Part shown: piece after piece, positions 29,125 through 37,996 of the stretch
Numbering within the stretch: the stretch's first letter is position 1
How the letters are laid out: every line of letters starts with the position of its first letter
NCBI GenBank assembly: GCA_039806065.1
Contig: JBDKJS010000083.1
Location: 5,118 to 69,117 of the forward strand
Source: JBDKJS01 sp039806065
GTDB lineage: Bacteria; Bacteroidota; Bacteroidia; AKYH767-A; 2013-40CM-41-45
Direction of reading: 5' to 3'
Length of the DNA stretch: 64,000 nt
The notes under the pieces: generated by a model
The model's input: only the letters and a program-made list of their open reading frames with translations
What the model was told of the DNA's origin: nothing
Database searches by the model: none
Made by a program: the position numbers and the translations under genes

Positions 29125-29153
29125 TTGGTTGCAACCATGAGCATTTAATTTTG
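29125..29153 (+). promoter_or_regulatory. Promoter of tRNA-Cys (TTG-N18-TAATTTTG)
   Basis: A TTG at 29125-29127 and a perfect -7 box TAATTTTG at 29146-29153 are spaced by 18 bases, the Bacteroidota housekeeping layout. The mature tRNA begins at 29176. A perfect 10-base palindrome (GGTTGCAACC, 29127-29136) overlaps the -33 element. Confidence 0.75.
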
Positions 29154-29175
29154 TATAATTGCAAACCAAAAAAAT

Positions 29176-29249
29176 GGTTCCGTGGCCGAGTGGCTAGGCA
29201 GAGGTCTGCAAAACCTTGTACAGCAGTTCGAATCTGCTCGGAACCTCCA
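29176..29249 (+). tRNA. tRNA-Cys (anticodon GCA)
   Basis: Full cloverleaf. Acceptor GGTTCCG (29176-29182) pairs with CGGAACC (29239-29245). The discriminator is T at 29246, the known identity base of tRNA-Cys. CCA is encoded at 29247-29249. The anticodon stem GAGGT/ACCTT encloses the loop CTGCAAA with GCA at 29208-29210. The T arm CAGCA-GTTCGAA-TGCT is intact. It has its own promoter and a terminator. Confidence 0.96.
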
Positions 29250-29254
29250 AAACG

Positions 29255-29284
29255 AAGGCTGCTTTGAAAAAGGCAGCTTTTTTT
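29255..29284 (+). terminator. Rho-independent terminator after tRNA-Cys
   Basis: AAGGCTGC (29255-29262) pairs with GCAGCTTT (29273-29280) with one G-T pair, and a run of seven T follows (29278-29284). It lies between the tRNA and the convergent lipoprotein gene and could serve that gene too. Confidence 0.8.
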
Positions 29285-29286
29285 AA

Positions 29287-29646
29287 TTACCTAATGCTCA
29301 CTGTTTCATAAACAGTCTCCCCCTCTTTGAGTCTAATAAACCCTTTGGCGGTATCACCACTTTTGATTGCTTCAATATTTAGGTAGGCCTCAAGTTGAAA
29401 TACAAATTCAGTTTTTCCGAATTGATCGCTTGTTTTAGTTACACGTACATTGCTTTGGGTATAATACTGCTGATTAATACTTGTATCCTGCCACAAGGTA
29501 ACGGTAGCTCCCTTAATAAAATTACCAAGACTATCTCTTACCTCAACTACTGCTTTAGTATCTCCCTTTTTCTTGCAGCCTAAATTAAAAAAAACCAATA
29601 CCATTGGTATTGTTGCTGCCAATAATATAATTCTTAAATTTCTCAT
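29287..29646 (-). CDS. Small lipoprotein with a carboxypeptidase-regulatory-like domain
   Basis: 119 residues. Signal peptide MRNLRIILLAATIPMVLVFF with lipobox FNLGC, so lipidated at Cys ~24; the KKKG after it is basic. The rest looks like one Ig-like transthyretin/CNA-B-type domain (VVEVRDSLGNFIKGATVTL, TSDQFGKTEFVFQLEAYLNI). Such lipoproteins are common in Bacteroidota; no enzyme role is implied. It is a single gene, convergent with the tRNA and divergent from the cyclophilin gene. Confidence 0.75.
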   Translation of the reverse strand: MRNLRIILLAATIPMVLVFFNLGCKKKGDTKAVVEVRDSLGNFIKGATVTLWQDTSINQQYYTQSNVRVTKTSDQFGKTEFVFQLEAYLNIEAIKSGDTAKGFIRLKEGETVYETVSIR

Positions 29647-29676
29647 TGGTTATTCACTTAATACTGTCTAAGTTTG
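29646..29676 (+). promoter_or_regulatory. Promoter of the cyclophilin gene (TTG-N20-TAAGTTTG)
   Basis: TTG at 29646-29648 and a perfect -7 box TAAGTTTG at 29669-29676 with 20 bases between. The ATG follows 21 bases after the box, giving a short A-rich leader without a Shine-Dalgarno sequence. Confidence 0.65.
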
Positions 29677-29697
29677 TAGTTCAAAGATAAAAATAAT

Positions 29698-30549
29698 ATG
29701 CGATATATTACTTATACGTTAGCATTATTGCTTACAGTTACATTGGTTAAGGCTGAAGATAAAAAGGGAACAGGCCCAATTGTTGAAATAACCACAGATT
29801 ATGGGGTTATGCACTTACAGCTATTTGATGCCACACCAAAACATCGAGACAATTTTTTGAAGCTGGCAGGCGAAGGTTTTTTTGATAGTTTGCTCTTCCA
29901 CCGAGTAATTGAAAATTTTATGATCCAAGGTGGTGACCCTCAAAGTAAAAATGCTGCACCGGGCATTCCATTAGGCAATGGCGATGTAGGTTATACTATT
30001 CCTGCAGAGTTTGTAGACAGCCTTTTTCATCAGAAGGGGGCACTGTGTGCTGCCCGCACTGAAAATCCAGAAAAGGCTAGTAGTGGCTGCCAATTTTATA
30101 TTGTACAGGGCAAGAAAGCTACTGATCAAGAGTTAGATAATATCGAACGCAACATCAATCAAGGCAGTAAGTCGCAACAGTTGTTTCAACAAATCATTAA
30201 CCGCCCTGAAAATTCAGCCTTAAAAGAAAAATTTGTTGGCTTTCAACAGGGCAATCAACGCGACAGTTTAAATGCGCTAATTACCAATGTAATTCAACCA
30301 ATGATTACTAGTGAATTGAAGCCATTCAAATATTCAGCAGCACAAAGAGAAATTTACAAAACAATAGGTGGCACTCCATTTCTAGATCAAAACTATACAG
30401 TGTATGGCCAAGTGATAGATGGATTTGAAGTAATAGACAAAATAGCGGCTGTACAAAAAGGCCAAGCCGATAGACCTGTTACTGACACTAGGATGAAAGT
30501 GAAGATTCTTGATAACAAAGAAGGGGCAAAGAAAAAAGAAAAAAAATAA
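29698..30549 (+). CDS. Periplasmic cyclophilin-type peptidyl-prolyl isomerase
   Basis: 283 residues. Signal peptide MRYITYTLALLLTVTLVKA. Cyclophilin core: ITTDYGVMHLQLFDATPKH, FHRVIENFMIQGGDPQ (catalytic Arg segment, ~75), GALCAARTENPEKASSGCQFYI and the C-terminal YTVYGQVIDGFEVIDKI (~240). Between the FYI strand and the last part sits an insertion of ~85 polar residues (~145-230) rich in N/Q, so the protein is much longer than the ~165-residue domain. It assists folding of exported proteins. It is followed 44 bases later by pheS. Confidence 0.9.
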   Translation: MRYITYTLALLLTVTLVKAEDKKGTGPIVEITTDYGVMHLQLFDATPKHRDNFLKLAGEGFFDSLLFHRVIENFMIQGGDPQSKNAAPGIPLGNGDVGYTIPAEFVDSLFHQKGALCAARTENPEKASSGCQFYIVQGKKATDQELDNIERNINQGSKSQQLFQQIINRPENSALKEKFVGFQQGNQRDSLNALITNVIQPMITSELKPFKYSAAQREIYKTIGGTPFLDQNYTVYGQVIDGFEVIDKIAAVQKGQADRPVTDTRMKVKILDNKEGAKKKEKK

Positions 30550-30593
30550 CAAAACGTTATCATTAATACTATACACTTTTATACAAGACTATT

Positions 30594-31622
30594 TTGCAAG
30601 ACTTAGACAAAATATTATCCGACATTGATCAAGCTTCCTTCACGAGTGCCGAAGAATTAGAATTGTTTCGATTAAAATATTTGAGTAAAAAGGGGATACT
30701 TACCGACCTTTTTTCAAACCTCAAAGAGGTAGCACCAGAATTAAAAAAAGCTTATGGGCAGCAAGTAAATGCAATAAAACAAGCAGCAGAAGCCAAGTAT
30801 GGATCGCTCAAAGACTCTTTTGAAAATTCTTCAAAGGTTACCGCAGCCCTAGATCTAAGTTTACCAGCCAGCCCCAGTCAATTAGGCAGTTTGCATCCGA
30901 TTACTAAAGTTAAAAAACACTTACTCAGCATCTTTGAGGCCATTGGTTACCAAGTAGCAGAGGGCCCAGAAATAGAAGATGATTGGCATAATTTTACTGC
31001 TTTAAATTTTCCAGAAAACCACCCTGCCCGTGATATGCAAGACACATTTTTTCTTGCTAATCAAAATGTGGATGGAGGTCCATTTGCACTGCGCACACAT
31101 ACCAGCAGTGTTCAAGTGCGAATAATGGAGACCCAACAACCGCCCATTCGCATATTGGCACCTGGACGTGTATATAGGAATGAAGCCATTAGTGCCAGAG
31201 CACATTGTTTTTTTCATCAAGTAGAAGGATTGTACATTGATAAAGGTGTTTCTTTTGCTGACTTAAAACAAACTTTACTTCATTTTGCTCGTGAAATGTT
31301 TGGCGAAAAAACAAAAATCAGATTGCGGCCTTCCTATTTTCCATTTACTGAACCAAGTGCCGAAATGGACATCAGCTGTTTCTTTTGTAATCAAGAAGGG
31401 TGCAATATATGCAAACACAGTGGATGGGTTGAAATATTAGGATGTGGTATGGTGGACCCTGAAGTTCTTAAAAATTGCAATATAGATCCTAACATTTACA
31501 CCGGTTTTGCATTTGGCATGGGCATCGAAAGGATAACCATGCTAAAATATCAAATTAACGACTTAAGAATTTTTTCAGAAAACGATATTCGTTTTTTGAA
31601 ACAGTTTAAGTCCGTTCAATAG
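30594..31622 (+). CDS. pheS: Phenylalanyl-tRNA synthetase alpha subunit
   Basis: 342 residues from a TTG start at 30594; the N-terminus (MQDLDKILSDIDQASF) aligns in length and character with the coiled-coil arm of PheS, and no better ATG is available. Class II core: HPITKVKKHLLSIF, GPEIEDDWHNFTALNFPENHPARD-type motif 1 region, LRTHTSSVQVR, APGRVYRNEAISARAH (motif 2) and GFAFGMGIERITMLKY (motif 3). Charges tRNA-Phe together with PheT, whose gene is not in this window. Confidence 0.96.
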   Translation: MQDLDKILSDIDQASFTSAEELELFRLKYLSKKGILTDLFSNLKEVAPELKKAYGQQVNAIKQAAEAKYGSLKDSFENSSKVTAALDLSLPASPSQLGSLHPITKVKKHLLSIFEAIGYQVAEGPEIEDDWHNFTALNFPENHPARDMQDTFFLANQNVDGGPFALRTHTSSVQVRIMETQQPPIRILAPGRVYRNEAISARAHCFFHQVEGLYIDKGVSFADLKQTLLHFAREMFGEKTKIRLRPSYFPFTEPSAEMDISCFFCNQEGCNICKHSGWVEILGCGMVDPEVLKNCNIDPNIYTGFAFGMGIERITMLKYQINDLRIFSENDIRFLKQFKSVQ

Positions 31623-31810
31623 CAAAACGCAAGTGTTGCTAAAAAACTGCGCCAGCTTGTGCGTAATTTAGACCTATGCCACACTCAAAAAAATATTTGA
31701 TTATAACCTATACCAATTGCACTTGTTTGATTACTCCCAATGTTATTAGCACAATAGCACTACTCACTTAATAGGCATCAAATCGATATTTTATAACCTC
31801 GCACAACCAC

Positions 31811-32158
31811 ATGGCTTACAATGAAATTTTAGCTGAAAAAATACGAAGACACCTTTGTCATTTACCAGATGTAATTGAAAAACCTATGATGGGAGGCCTC
31901 ACCTTTATGGTTGAAGGGAAGATGTGCATAGGTGTAATTAAAAATGAAATGATGTGCAGGATCGCACCCGATGATCATGCAGCAGCAGTAGAAATGCCAG
32001 GTTGCCGGAGTATGGATTTTACAAAACGTCCTATGGCAGGGTTTGTGATGATAGATGAGCCCACCACGCTAAACGATAGCCAATTTCAATATTGGATTTC
32101 TCAAGCGCTTAGTTATAATCCAATGGCCAAGTCAAGTATCAAGAAAAAAAAGAAATAA
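31811..32158 (+). CDS. TfoX N-terminal-domain protein
   Basis: 115 residues. Matches the stand-alone TfoX/Sxy N-terminal domain: MAYNEILAEKIRRHL, then KPMMGGLTFMVEGKMCIGVI, MMCRIAP, and GFVMIDEPT. In Gammaproteobacteria the full TfoX regulates competence; short single-domain forms like this one are widespread in Bacteroidota and have no assigned role. The lysine-rich end (SSIKKKKK) is unusual but may only aid solubility or RNA contact. Single gene, 188 bases after pheS and convergent with psd. Confidence 0.85.
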   Translation: MAYNEILAEKIRRHLCHLPDVIEKPMMGGLTFMVEGKMCIGVIKNEMMCRIAPDDHAAAVEMPGCRSMDFTKRPMAGFVMIDEPTTLNDSQFQYWISQALSYNPMAKSSIKKKKK

Positions 32159-32183
32159 AATGATACTGAGTAATATTCATTGA

Positions 32184-32840
32184 CTATCCCACCTGTGCAA
32201 TCACGGTTTTGCCACCAATTACTTTTTGATTTAATACCACATCGACAGGTGTGCCTAGCGGTAGAAAAATATCAACCCTGCTTCCAAATTTAATGAAGCC
32301 CATTTCTTCGCCTTGCTTTACCATTAAACCTGCTTTGGCATACAGTACAATTCTACGGGCAAGTGCCCCCGCAATTTGACGAAACATAAACTGCTTTCCA
32401 TTACCTGTTTCCATAACCATGGTAGTACGTTCATTTTCTGTACTACTCTTCGGATGCCAAGCCACTAAAAACTTGCCAGGATGATAGCGAGCAAAAATAA
32501 TTTTACCACTCAGTGCGTATCGGTTTACATGGACATTGATTGGCGACATAAAAATGGAGACTTGTAATCTTTTATCTTTAAAAAATTCGGGTTCGTAGGT
32601 TTCTTCAATCACAACTACTTTACCATCGGCAGGTGCTATTAAATGATAATCACTTCTGGAGAGGTTGCGTTTGGGATTTCTAAAAAACTGAAGCACAGTG
32701 ATCATTAAAAACACCGAAACTGCATAACTTAAATAATGTATCCAATTGATCGTATCGGTAAAATAATTGACTACCAGATTAAGCAATAGAATAAAAACCA
32801 ATGTAACTATAATAGTGGGGTAACCCTCTCTATGAATCAT
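32184..32840 (-). CDS. psd: Phosphatidylserine decarboxylase
   Basis: 218 residues, the short (PSD-A type) form. Makes phosphatidylethanolamine from phosphatidylserine at the inner membrane. N-terminal hydrophobic segments (YPTIIVTLVFILLLNLVVNYF and YLSYAVSVFLMITVLQF), then APADGKVVVIEE, FMSPINVHVNRYALSGKI and the self-cleavage site FIKFGSRVDIFLP, where the Ser of GS becomes the pyruvoyl group. It lies 22 bases after the YbjQ-like gene and probably in the same transcript. Confidence 0.95.
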   Translation of the reverse strand: MIHREGYPTIIVTLVFILLLNLVVNYFTDTINWIHYLSYAVSVFLMITVLQFFRNPKRNLSRSDYHLIAPADGKVVVIEETYEPEFFKDKRLQVSIFMSPINVHVNRYALSGKIIFARYHPGKFLVAWHPKSSTENERTTMVMETGNGKQFMFRQIAGALARRIVLYAKAGLMVKQGEEMGFIKFGSRVDIFLPLGTPVDVVLNQKVIGGKTVIAQVG

Positions 32841-32862
32841 AACCGATATAAATTTTAAAAAA

Positions 32863-33180
32863 TTAAACTACTACTGCCGTGCCCGTGCATATTACCATCA
32901 GCATACTACCACTTGCGCCTATTGTTTCGAAATCCAAATCAATTCCGATGATGGCATTTGCACCTAGTGCTATTGCTTTTTGTTGCAGTTCACTCAAAGC
33001 TGTTTGACGAGCTTCTTCAAGCACCCTTTCATACGTGCCACTTCTCCCGCCAAAAAAATCGCGAAGGCCAGCAAAAATGTCTTTTACTACATTGGCTCCA
33101 ATAATTGTTTCTGCAGTTACAATTCCCAAATAACGTTGTACTGGTTTGCCATCAATGGCATTAGTGGTGGTAAGAATCAT
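32863..33180 (-). CDS. YbjQ/UPF0145 family protein
   Basis: 105 residues, the family length. Matches the heavy-metal-binding/YbjQ family: MILTTTNAIDGKPVQRYLGIVTAETIIGANV, then GGRSGTYERVLEEARQTALSEL and ALGANAIIGIDLDFETIG. Family members form pentamers; the function is unknown and the old metal-binding label is weakly supported. Lies 34 bases after gdhA on the same strand and before psd. Confidence 0.9.
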   Translation of the reverse strand: MILTTTNAIDGKPVQRYLGIVTAETIIGANVVKDIFAGLRDFFGGRSGTYERVLEEARQTALSELQQKAIALGANAIIGIDLDFETIGASGSMLMVICTGTAVVV

Positions 33181-33214
33181 GATAAATAATATAATTACAA
33201 AAGATTATAAGCTA

Positions 33215-34516
33215 TTAATAATTGCCTCTGCTTTTTAATGCTTTACTTACTTTTTCCAATGCAAATATGTAGGCAGCTATTCTTAAGCTCACTTTGTGCT
33301 TATGTGCTACTTGCCAAACATTTTCAAAAGCGCGACTCATACTATGATCAGCACGTTTATTAATTTCAGCCTCCGGATAATAGTAACCAAATCTATTTTG
33401 GGTCCATTCAAAATAAGAAACGGTAACTCCGCCACCGTTTGCCAATATATCAGGTACCACATGAATCCCTTTTTTCATAAGAATCTCATCGGCACCGGCA
33501 GTAATGGGTCCATTAGCACCTTCTGCAATAAGCTGTGCCTTTATATCTTCAGCATTGGCACGGGTAATTACGTTTTCTAAAGCACAAGGAGCAAGAATAT
33601 CCACATCAAGGGTAAGTAATTCTTCATTCCCAATTTCTTTACCTCCAGTAAATCCTTTGAGTACTCCGTTATTGTGATTTCTGTAAAGGATAGCATTATC
33701 TATACTGATGCCACGGGGGTTATAAAATGCTCCTGTGTGGTCGCTGATAGCAACAATCTTTATCCCAGCCTCATCCATATGTTTGGCAGTAATAGAGCCT
33801 ACATTACCAAACCCTTGTACTGCGGCAATTGCTTTTTTAGGATTCATCTTTATTTTTTTCATGGCCTCTAACGTGGCAGTGTTTACTCCACGGCCGGTAG
33901 CTTCCACCCTACCCTCACTACCGCCTAAATGTAATGGTTTACCGGTAACTACACCAGGTGTAAAGCCACCATTAAATTTTGAAAACTCATCAACAATCCA
34001 TGCCATTTCGCGCGGGCCGGTAGCCACATCGGGAGCCGGAATATCTTTATCAACGCCAAACACATCGCGCATGGCAGCAGTATAGGCCCTGGTCAAGCGT
34101 TCCAATTCGCCTTCGCTTAGCTTAGACGCATCCACGGTGATGCCTCCTTTGGCACCTCCATAGGGAATGTCGGCAATGGCGCACTTCCAAGTCATCCAAG
34201 CAGCCAATGCTTTAACTTCGTCCAAATTTACTTCGGGAGAATACCTAATGCCACCCTTGCTAGGACCGCGAGCTGTGCTGTGTACTATTCTATAACCTTC
34301 AAATACTTTGGTCTTACCATTGTCCATTCTTACCGGAAGGCTAACTAAGTATTGGCGCTGTGGTGTTTTAAGAATATTATATAAATCTTGATCTAGGTTA
34401 ATGATTTGAGCTGCCACATCAAATCTTCTGATCATGCTTTCATAAGGATTGGTGGTATCTTTAGCTTGCATCGTGTTGGTTGATTTTTTTGCTTTTTCTT
34501 TTTCGGTAGAAATCAT
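33215..34516 (-). CDS. gdhA: Glutamate dehydrogenase (Glu/Leu/Phe/Val family)
   Basis: 433 residues. Interconverts glutamate and 2-oxoglutarate plus ammonia. Conserved parts: GKTKVFEGYRIVHSTARGPSKGG-type substrate region, AWMTWKCAIADIPYGGAKGG with the catalytic lysines (~110-125), DVATGPREMAWIVDE, the Rossmann segment AVQGFGNVGSITAKHM (~230), and VPDILANGGGVTVSYFEW near the end. Length and motifs fit the ~420-residue GDH rather than leucine dehydrogenase. An alternative ATG at 34471 would remove 15 residues. TACCTTCG upstream on the minus strand is a near match to the -7 box. Confidence 0.92.
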   Translation of the reverse strand: MISTEKEKAKKSTNTMQAKDTTNPYESMIRRFDVAAQIINLDQDLYNILKTPQRQYLVSLPVRMDNGKTKVFEGYRIVHSTARGPSKGGIRYSPEVNLDEVKALAAWMTWKCAIADIPYGGAKGGITVDASKLSEGELERLTRAYTAAMRDVFGVDKDIPAPDVATGPREMAWIVDEFSKFNGGFTPGVVTGKPLHLGGSEGRVEATGRGVNTATLEAMKKIKMNPKKAIAAVQGFGNVGSITAKHMDEAGIKIVAISDHTGAFYNPRGISIDNAILYRNHNNGVLKGFTGGKEIGNEELLTLDVDILAPCALENVITRANAEDIKAQLIAEGANGPITAGADEILMKKGIHVVPDILANGGGVTVSYFEWTQNRFGYYYPEAEINKRADHSMSRAFENVWQVAHKHKVSLRIAAYIFALEKVSKALKSRGNY

Positions 34517-34687
34517 AACAGTACTGAATGTTAGGGAGGGCGAAGGTAATAATAGTTTTGTAATTTAGTTGAAAAAGGCGCTTGACCTACAAGGGCAAAT
34601 GCATGGATTAACGCCCTTAAAATGAAACGATTGTAAAGAAATATAAGAATTATTAGCCTATCATAGATTAGCAAATTAATGACTACT

Positions 34688-34695
34688 TACCTTTG
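34688..34695 (+). promoter_or_regulatory. Bacteroidota -7 box (TACCTTTG) upstream of the small membrane protein
   Basis: Perfect TAnnTTTG match, 78 bases before the ATG at 34774. No clear -33 TTG at standard spacing. If used, it gives a ~70-base leader and could also serve korA and korB. Confidence 0.45.
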
Positions 34696-34773
34696 TAGCT
34701 TAAAGTCAATTAATTATAAAGAGAGGTATTCATTTTAATATGAAGTTTCATTTATATCACATCCATCAGTCAC

Positions 34774-35037
34774 ATGGCAAAAAGTAAAGACAATTTGTTT
34801 TGGTACGCCATTGTATTGGTTTTGTTTATTATAATCTTTACTTCGTTTTTGCAAAGCGGTGGGTTCGTTGCTTCAAGCTCCACCTATGTGAGCCCAAGCA
34901 TAGACTACCGTGGGAAGTATAGAAGTGGACATGTAAGAAAAGCAGTTAGTTCATCGCCCAACGCCATACAAAACCGTTTAAAAAACAAAGCATACTATGA
35001 GAGGCGCGGAAAATACCTTCGAAAGCGAAAGAAATAA
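34774..35037 (+). CDS. Small single-pass membrane protein, very basic C-terminus
   Basis: 87 residues. One membrane helix (FWYAIVLVLFIIIFTSFL, ~9-26), then a short Ser/Tyr-rich linker and a strongly basic tail (RGKYRSGHVRKAVSS, ending RRGKYLRKRKK). With the positive side at the C-terminus, inside or outside orientation is unclear. I do not recognise the family. It lies 55 bases before the korA start and is likely on the same transcript; codon use looks like that of its neighbours. Confidence 0.6.
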   Translation: MAKSKDNLFWYAIVLVLFIIIFTSFLQSGGFVASSSTYVSPSIDYRGKYRSGHVRKAVSSSPNAIQNRLKNKAYYERRGKYLRKRKK

Positions 35038-35092
35038 TAAAACGGCAAGAAAAAATTTTAACTTTACACAATCTATTAATAGCAAAAAAAAT

Positions 35093-36931
35093 ATGCAGCA
35101 ACAAAATACCGTACTTGAGCAAGTAATAATAAAATTTGCGGGTGATAGTGGTGATGGCATGCAGCTTACTGGTACCCAGTTTACCAACACGGCTGCCTTA
35201 TTAGGCAATGACCTTAGTACATTTCCAGATTTTCCAGCCGAGATTCGTGCCCCACAAGGAACGCTGGCAGGGGTAAGTGGTTACCAATTGCACTTCGGTA
35301 GTGTAGAAATATTTACTCCAGGCGATCATTGCGATGTATTGGTAGTGATGAATGCTGCAGCGCTAAAGGCCAATTTAAAACAACTAAGAAAAGGCGGAAC
35401 AATCATTGCCAACACGGATGGATTTGATCCAAAAAATCTACGACTTGCCGGAGTAAGCGCTAGTGCACTAGAAGATGGTTCGCTTGATGGGTATAAACTC
35501 ATCACCATGGATGTAACCAAAATGACCCGCAATGCACTTCAAGAAAGTGGATTGGGAACGAAAGAAATTGATCGTTCTAAAAACATGTTTGTATTAGGTT
35601 TTTTATATTGGATGTATAATAGAGACCTTAACCACACCTTACAGTTTCTTACTGAAAAATTTGGCAAGAAAAAAGAAATATTAGATGCTAATATAAAAGT
35701 ACTACAAGCCGGGTTTAATTTTGGTGAAACAAGAGAGGAATCAGCCTCACGCTATATTGTAAATCCGGCCAAGATAACACCGGGCACTTACCGCAATATT
35801 ATGGGAAACCAAGCCACTGCCCTGGGATTAATAGCAGCTGCCGAAAAATCTGGCTTAGAAATGTTCTATGGAACCTACCCTATAACGCCTGCCAGTGATA
35901 TTTTGCACGAGCTATCCAAGCACAAAAATTTTGGTGTGAAAACATTTCAAGCTGAAGATGAGATAGCAGCTATATGTAGTGCAATAGGGGCATCATTTGG
36001 AGGTTCGTTAGGCGTAACTGCAAGTAGTGGCCCTGGGATAGCGCTCAAAACGGAAGCAATGGGATTGGCATTAATGTTGGAGCTACCACTGGTAATCATT
36101 AACGTTCAACGGGGAGGGCCTAGCACCGGATTGCCAACCAAAACAGAACAAAGTGATTTGCTACAAGCATTGTATGGAAGAAATGGAGAAGCTCCCATTC
36201 CCGTTATAGCAGCAGCCACGCCAAGTGATTGCTTCTACATGGCATATGAAGCCTGTAGATTGGCCATCGAATTTATGACACCGGTAATATTATTGAGCGA
36301 TGGATATATTGCCAATGGGGCGGCACCATGGAGGTTTCCACAATCAAAAGATCTAACGCCAATAAAAGTAGAGTTCATTACAGAAAAAAACGGTGAGCTT
36401 AAATATTTACCTTACAAACGAAATGAAAAAAATTCTCGCCCTTGGGCCAAACCAGGCACACCTGGTTTAGAACATAGGATTGGTGGGTTAGAAAAACAGC
36501 ACGAAACTGGTAACATAAGCTATGATGCAAACAATCATGAGTTTATGGTTCAATTACGAGAGAAAAAAGTTGAAGGCATTGCTGATTTTATTCCGGATCA
36601 AGAAATGGAAGTAGGTCCAACTACGGGGAAAGTGCTGGTACTAGGATGGGGCGGCACCCAAGGCGCAATAAAGAGTGCTGTGATTAAGGCAAGGGCTGAA
36701 GGTTATGAGGTGAGTCATGCTCACCTTCGGTATATCAAACCATTTCCAAAAAACCTTGGAGCATTACTATATGGTTTTGAAAAAGTAATCATTCCCGAAC
36801 TCAACAGTGGGCAGCTAGTAAAAGTGATACGTGACAAATACATGATACCAGCCATAGCATATAATAAAGTACAAGGTCTTCCCTTCAGTGCTGAAGAGCT
36901 TTACACAGCAATAAAAAATGTCATCCAATAA
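35093..36931 (+). CDS. korA: 2-oxoacid:ferredoxin oxidoreductase alpha subunit (gamma-alpha fusion), KorA-like
   Basis: 612 residues from the ATG at 35093; an upstream in-frame start at 34997 lies inside the small membrane protein gene and is rejected. N-terminal gamma domain (IIKFAGDSGDGMQLTGTQF, ~10-190), then the pyrimidine-type alpha domain (MFYGTYPITPASDILHEL, AEDEIAAICSAIGASFGG, TASSGPGIALKTEAMGLA). The gamma-alpha fusion with a separate beta subunit is the form of 2-oxoglutarate:ferredoxin oxidoreductase. Together with KorB it oxidatively decarboxylates a 2-oxoacid to acyl-CoA and reduces ferredoxin. 2-oxoglutarate is the likely but unproven substrate. Confidence 0.9.
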   Translation: MQQQNTVLEQVIIKFAGDSGDGMQLTGTQFTNTAALLGNDLSTFPDFPAEIRAPQGTLAGVSGYQLHFGSVEIFTPGDHCDVLVVMNAAALKANLKQLRKGGTIIANTDGFDPKNLRLAGVSASALEDGSLDGYKLITMDVTKMTRNALQESGLGTKEIDRSKNMFVLGFLYWMYNRDLNHTLQFLTEKFGKKKEILDANIKVLQAGFNFGETREESASRYIVNPAKITPGTYRNIMGNQATALGLIAAAEKSGLEMFYGTYPITPASDILHELSKHKNFGVKTFQAEDEIAAICSAIGASFGGSLGVTASSGPGIALKTEAMGLALMLELPLVIINVQRGGPSTGLPTKTEQSDLLQALYGRNGEAPIPVIAAATPSDCFYMAYEACRLAIEFMTPVILLSDGYIANGAAPWRFPQSKDLTPIKVEFITEKNGELKYLPYKRNEKNSRPWAKPGTPGLEHRIGGLEKQHETGNISYDANNHEFMVQLREKKVEGIADFIPDQEMEVGPTTGKVLVLGWGGTQGAIKSAVIKARAEGYEVSHAHLRYIKPFPKNLGALLYGFEKVIIPELNSGQLVKVIRDKYMIPAIAYNKVQGLPFSAEELYTAIKNVIQ

Positions 36932-36970
36932 TTTCACTTATAAAACTGCCACAATATCAAATTAAAATAA

Positions 36971-37996
36971 ATGGAAGCAAGCCTAACACAATATACTTCA
37001 AAAGATTTAGCCACTGACCAAGATGTGAGGTGGTGCCCTGGTTGTGGCGATTATTCTATCTTAAAACAAGTTCAAACTGTAATACCAGATTTGGGAGTAC
37101 CTCGTGAAAATATTGTTTTCATTAGTGGTATAGGCTGCAGCAGTCGTTTCCCCTATTATATGGAAACCTATGGGATGCACAGCATTCATGGCAGGGCCAC
37201 AGCCATTGCAAGTGGCTTAAAGGCGGCTCGTCCAGAATTAAGTGTATGGCTGGTAACTGGCGATGGTGATGCCATGAGTATTGGTGGCAATCATTTAATT
37301 CATCTATTAAGACGAAACTTTGATATAAACATATTAATGTTTAACAATCAAATATATGGTCTCACCAAGGGGCAATATTCACCCACTTCAGAGGAGGGTA
37401 AGGTTACAAAAAGTACACCCTATGGTTCACTAGATCATCCATTTAATCCATTGGCCCTTTGTATGGGTGCTGATGCAACTTTTGTAGCAAGGAGCATGGA
37501 TCGCGATCCAAAGCATCTTCAGGCAATTCTTAAATTAGCCAATGCACATAAGGGAAGTAGCTTCGTAGAAATTTATCAGAACTGCAACGTATTTAATGAT
37601 GGTGCCTTTGAAATTTTCACTGAGAAGAGTAGCAAAAAACTTGAGACGCTTTTTATGGAAAGTGGAAAGCCATTACTATTTGGCGAACAACAAGAAAAGG
37701 GAATTAAGTTAGATGGATTCAAACCCGTAATAGTGGCAATGGATGAAGCAAACAGTGCCAATGATTGCTGGATACATGATGAAACCGATAGGGTTAAAGC
37801 AGGCATTTTAGCACGCTTCTTTGATGATCCAGCTACTGAGGGGCATTTGCCCCGACCATTTGGTGTATTTTACCAAGAGGCTCGTGCGACTTATGAGCAT
37901 AAATTAGCAGCACAAGTTACACAAACAACAGAAGCTAAAGGGAAAGGTGATTTAGACAAGTTGCTTCGGGGCCGTGAAACTTGGACCATTCAATAA
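36971..37996 (+). CDS. korB: 2-oxoacid:ferredoxin oxidoreductase beta subunit, KorB-like
   Basis: 341 residues. Thiamine-diphosphate subunit: VRWCPGCGDYSILKQV with cluster-type cysteines at the start, ISGIGCSSRFPYYMETYG, HGRATAIASGLKAARPEL, the TPP motif VTGDGDAMSIGGNHLIHLL (~100), and LMFNNQIYGLTKGQYSPTS (~120). It lacks a ferredoxin domain. It lies 39 bases after korA. The neighbourhood does not identify the substrate beyond the kor-type subunit layout. Confidence 0.9.
   Translation: MEASLTQYTSKDLATDQDVRWCPGCGDYSILKQVQTVIPDLGVPRENIVFISGIGCSSRFPYYMETYGMHSIHGRATAIASGLKAARPELSVWLVTGDGDAMSIGGNHLIHLLRRNFDINILMFNNQIYGLTKGQYSPTSEEGKVTKSTPYGSLDHPFNPLALCMGADATFVARSMDRDPKHLQAILKLANAHKGSSFVEIYQNCNVFNDGAFEIFTEKSSKKLETLFMESGKPLLFGEQQEKGIKLDGFKPVIVAMDEANSANDCWIHDETDRVKAGILARFFDDPATEGHLPRPFGVFYQEARATYEHKLAAQVTQTTEAKGKGDLDKLLRGRETWTIQ

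Noticed and set aside
31623..31810. Gap between pheS and the TfoX-N gene as a hidden small gene
   Set aside because: No frame of useful length and no promoter or RNA structure I can support.
34997..35092. Longer N-terminus of KorA
   Set aside because: The extra 32 residues overlap the small membrane protein gene and lack family similarity; the ATG at 35093 fits.
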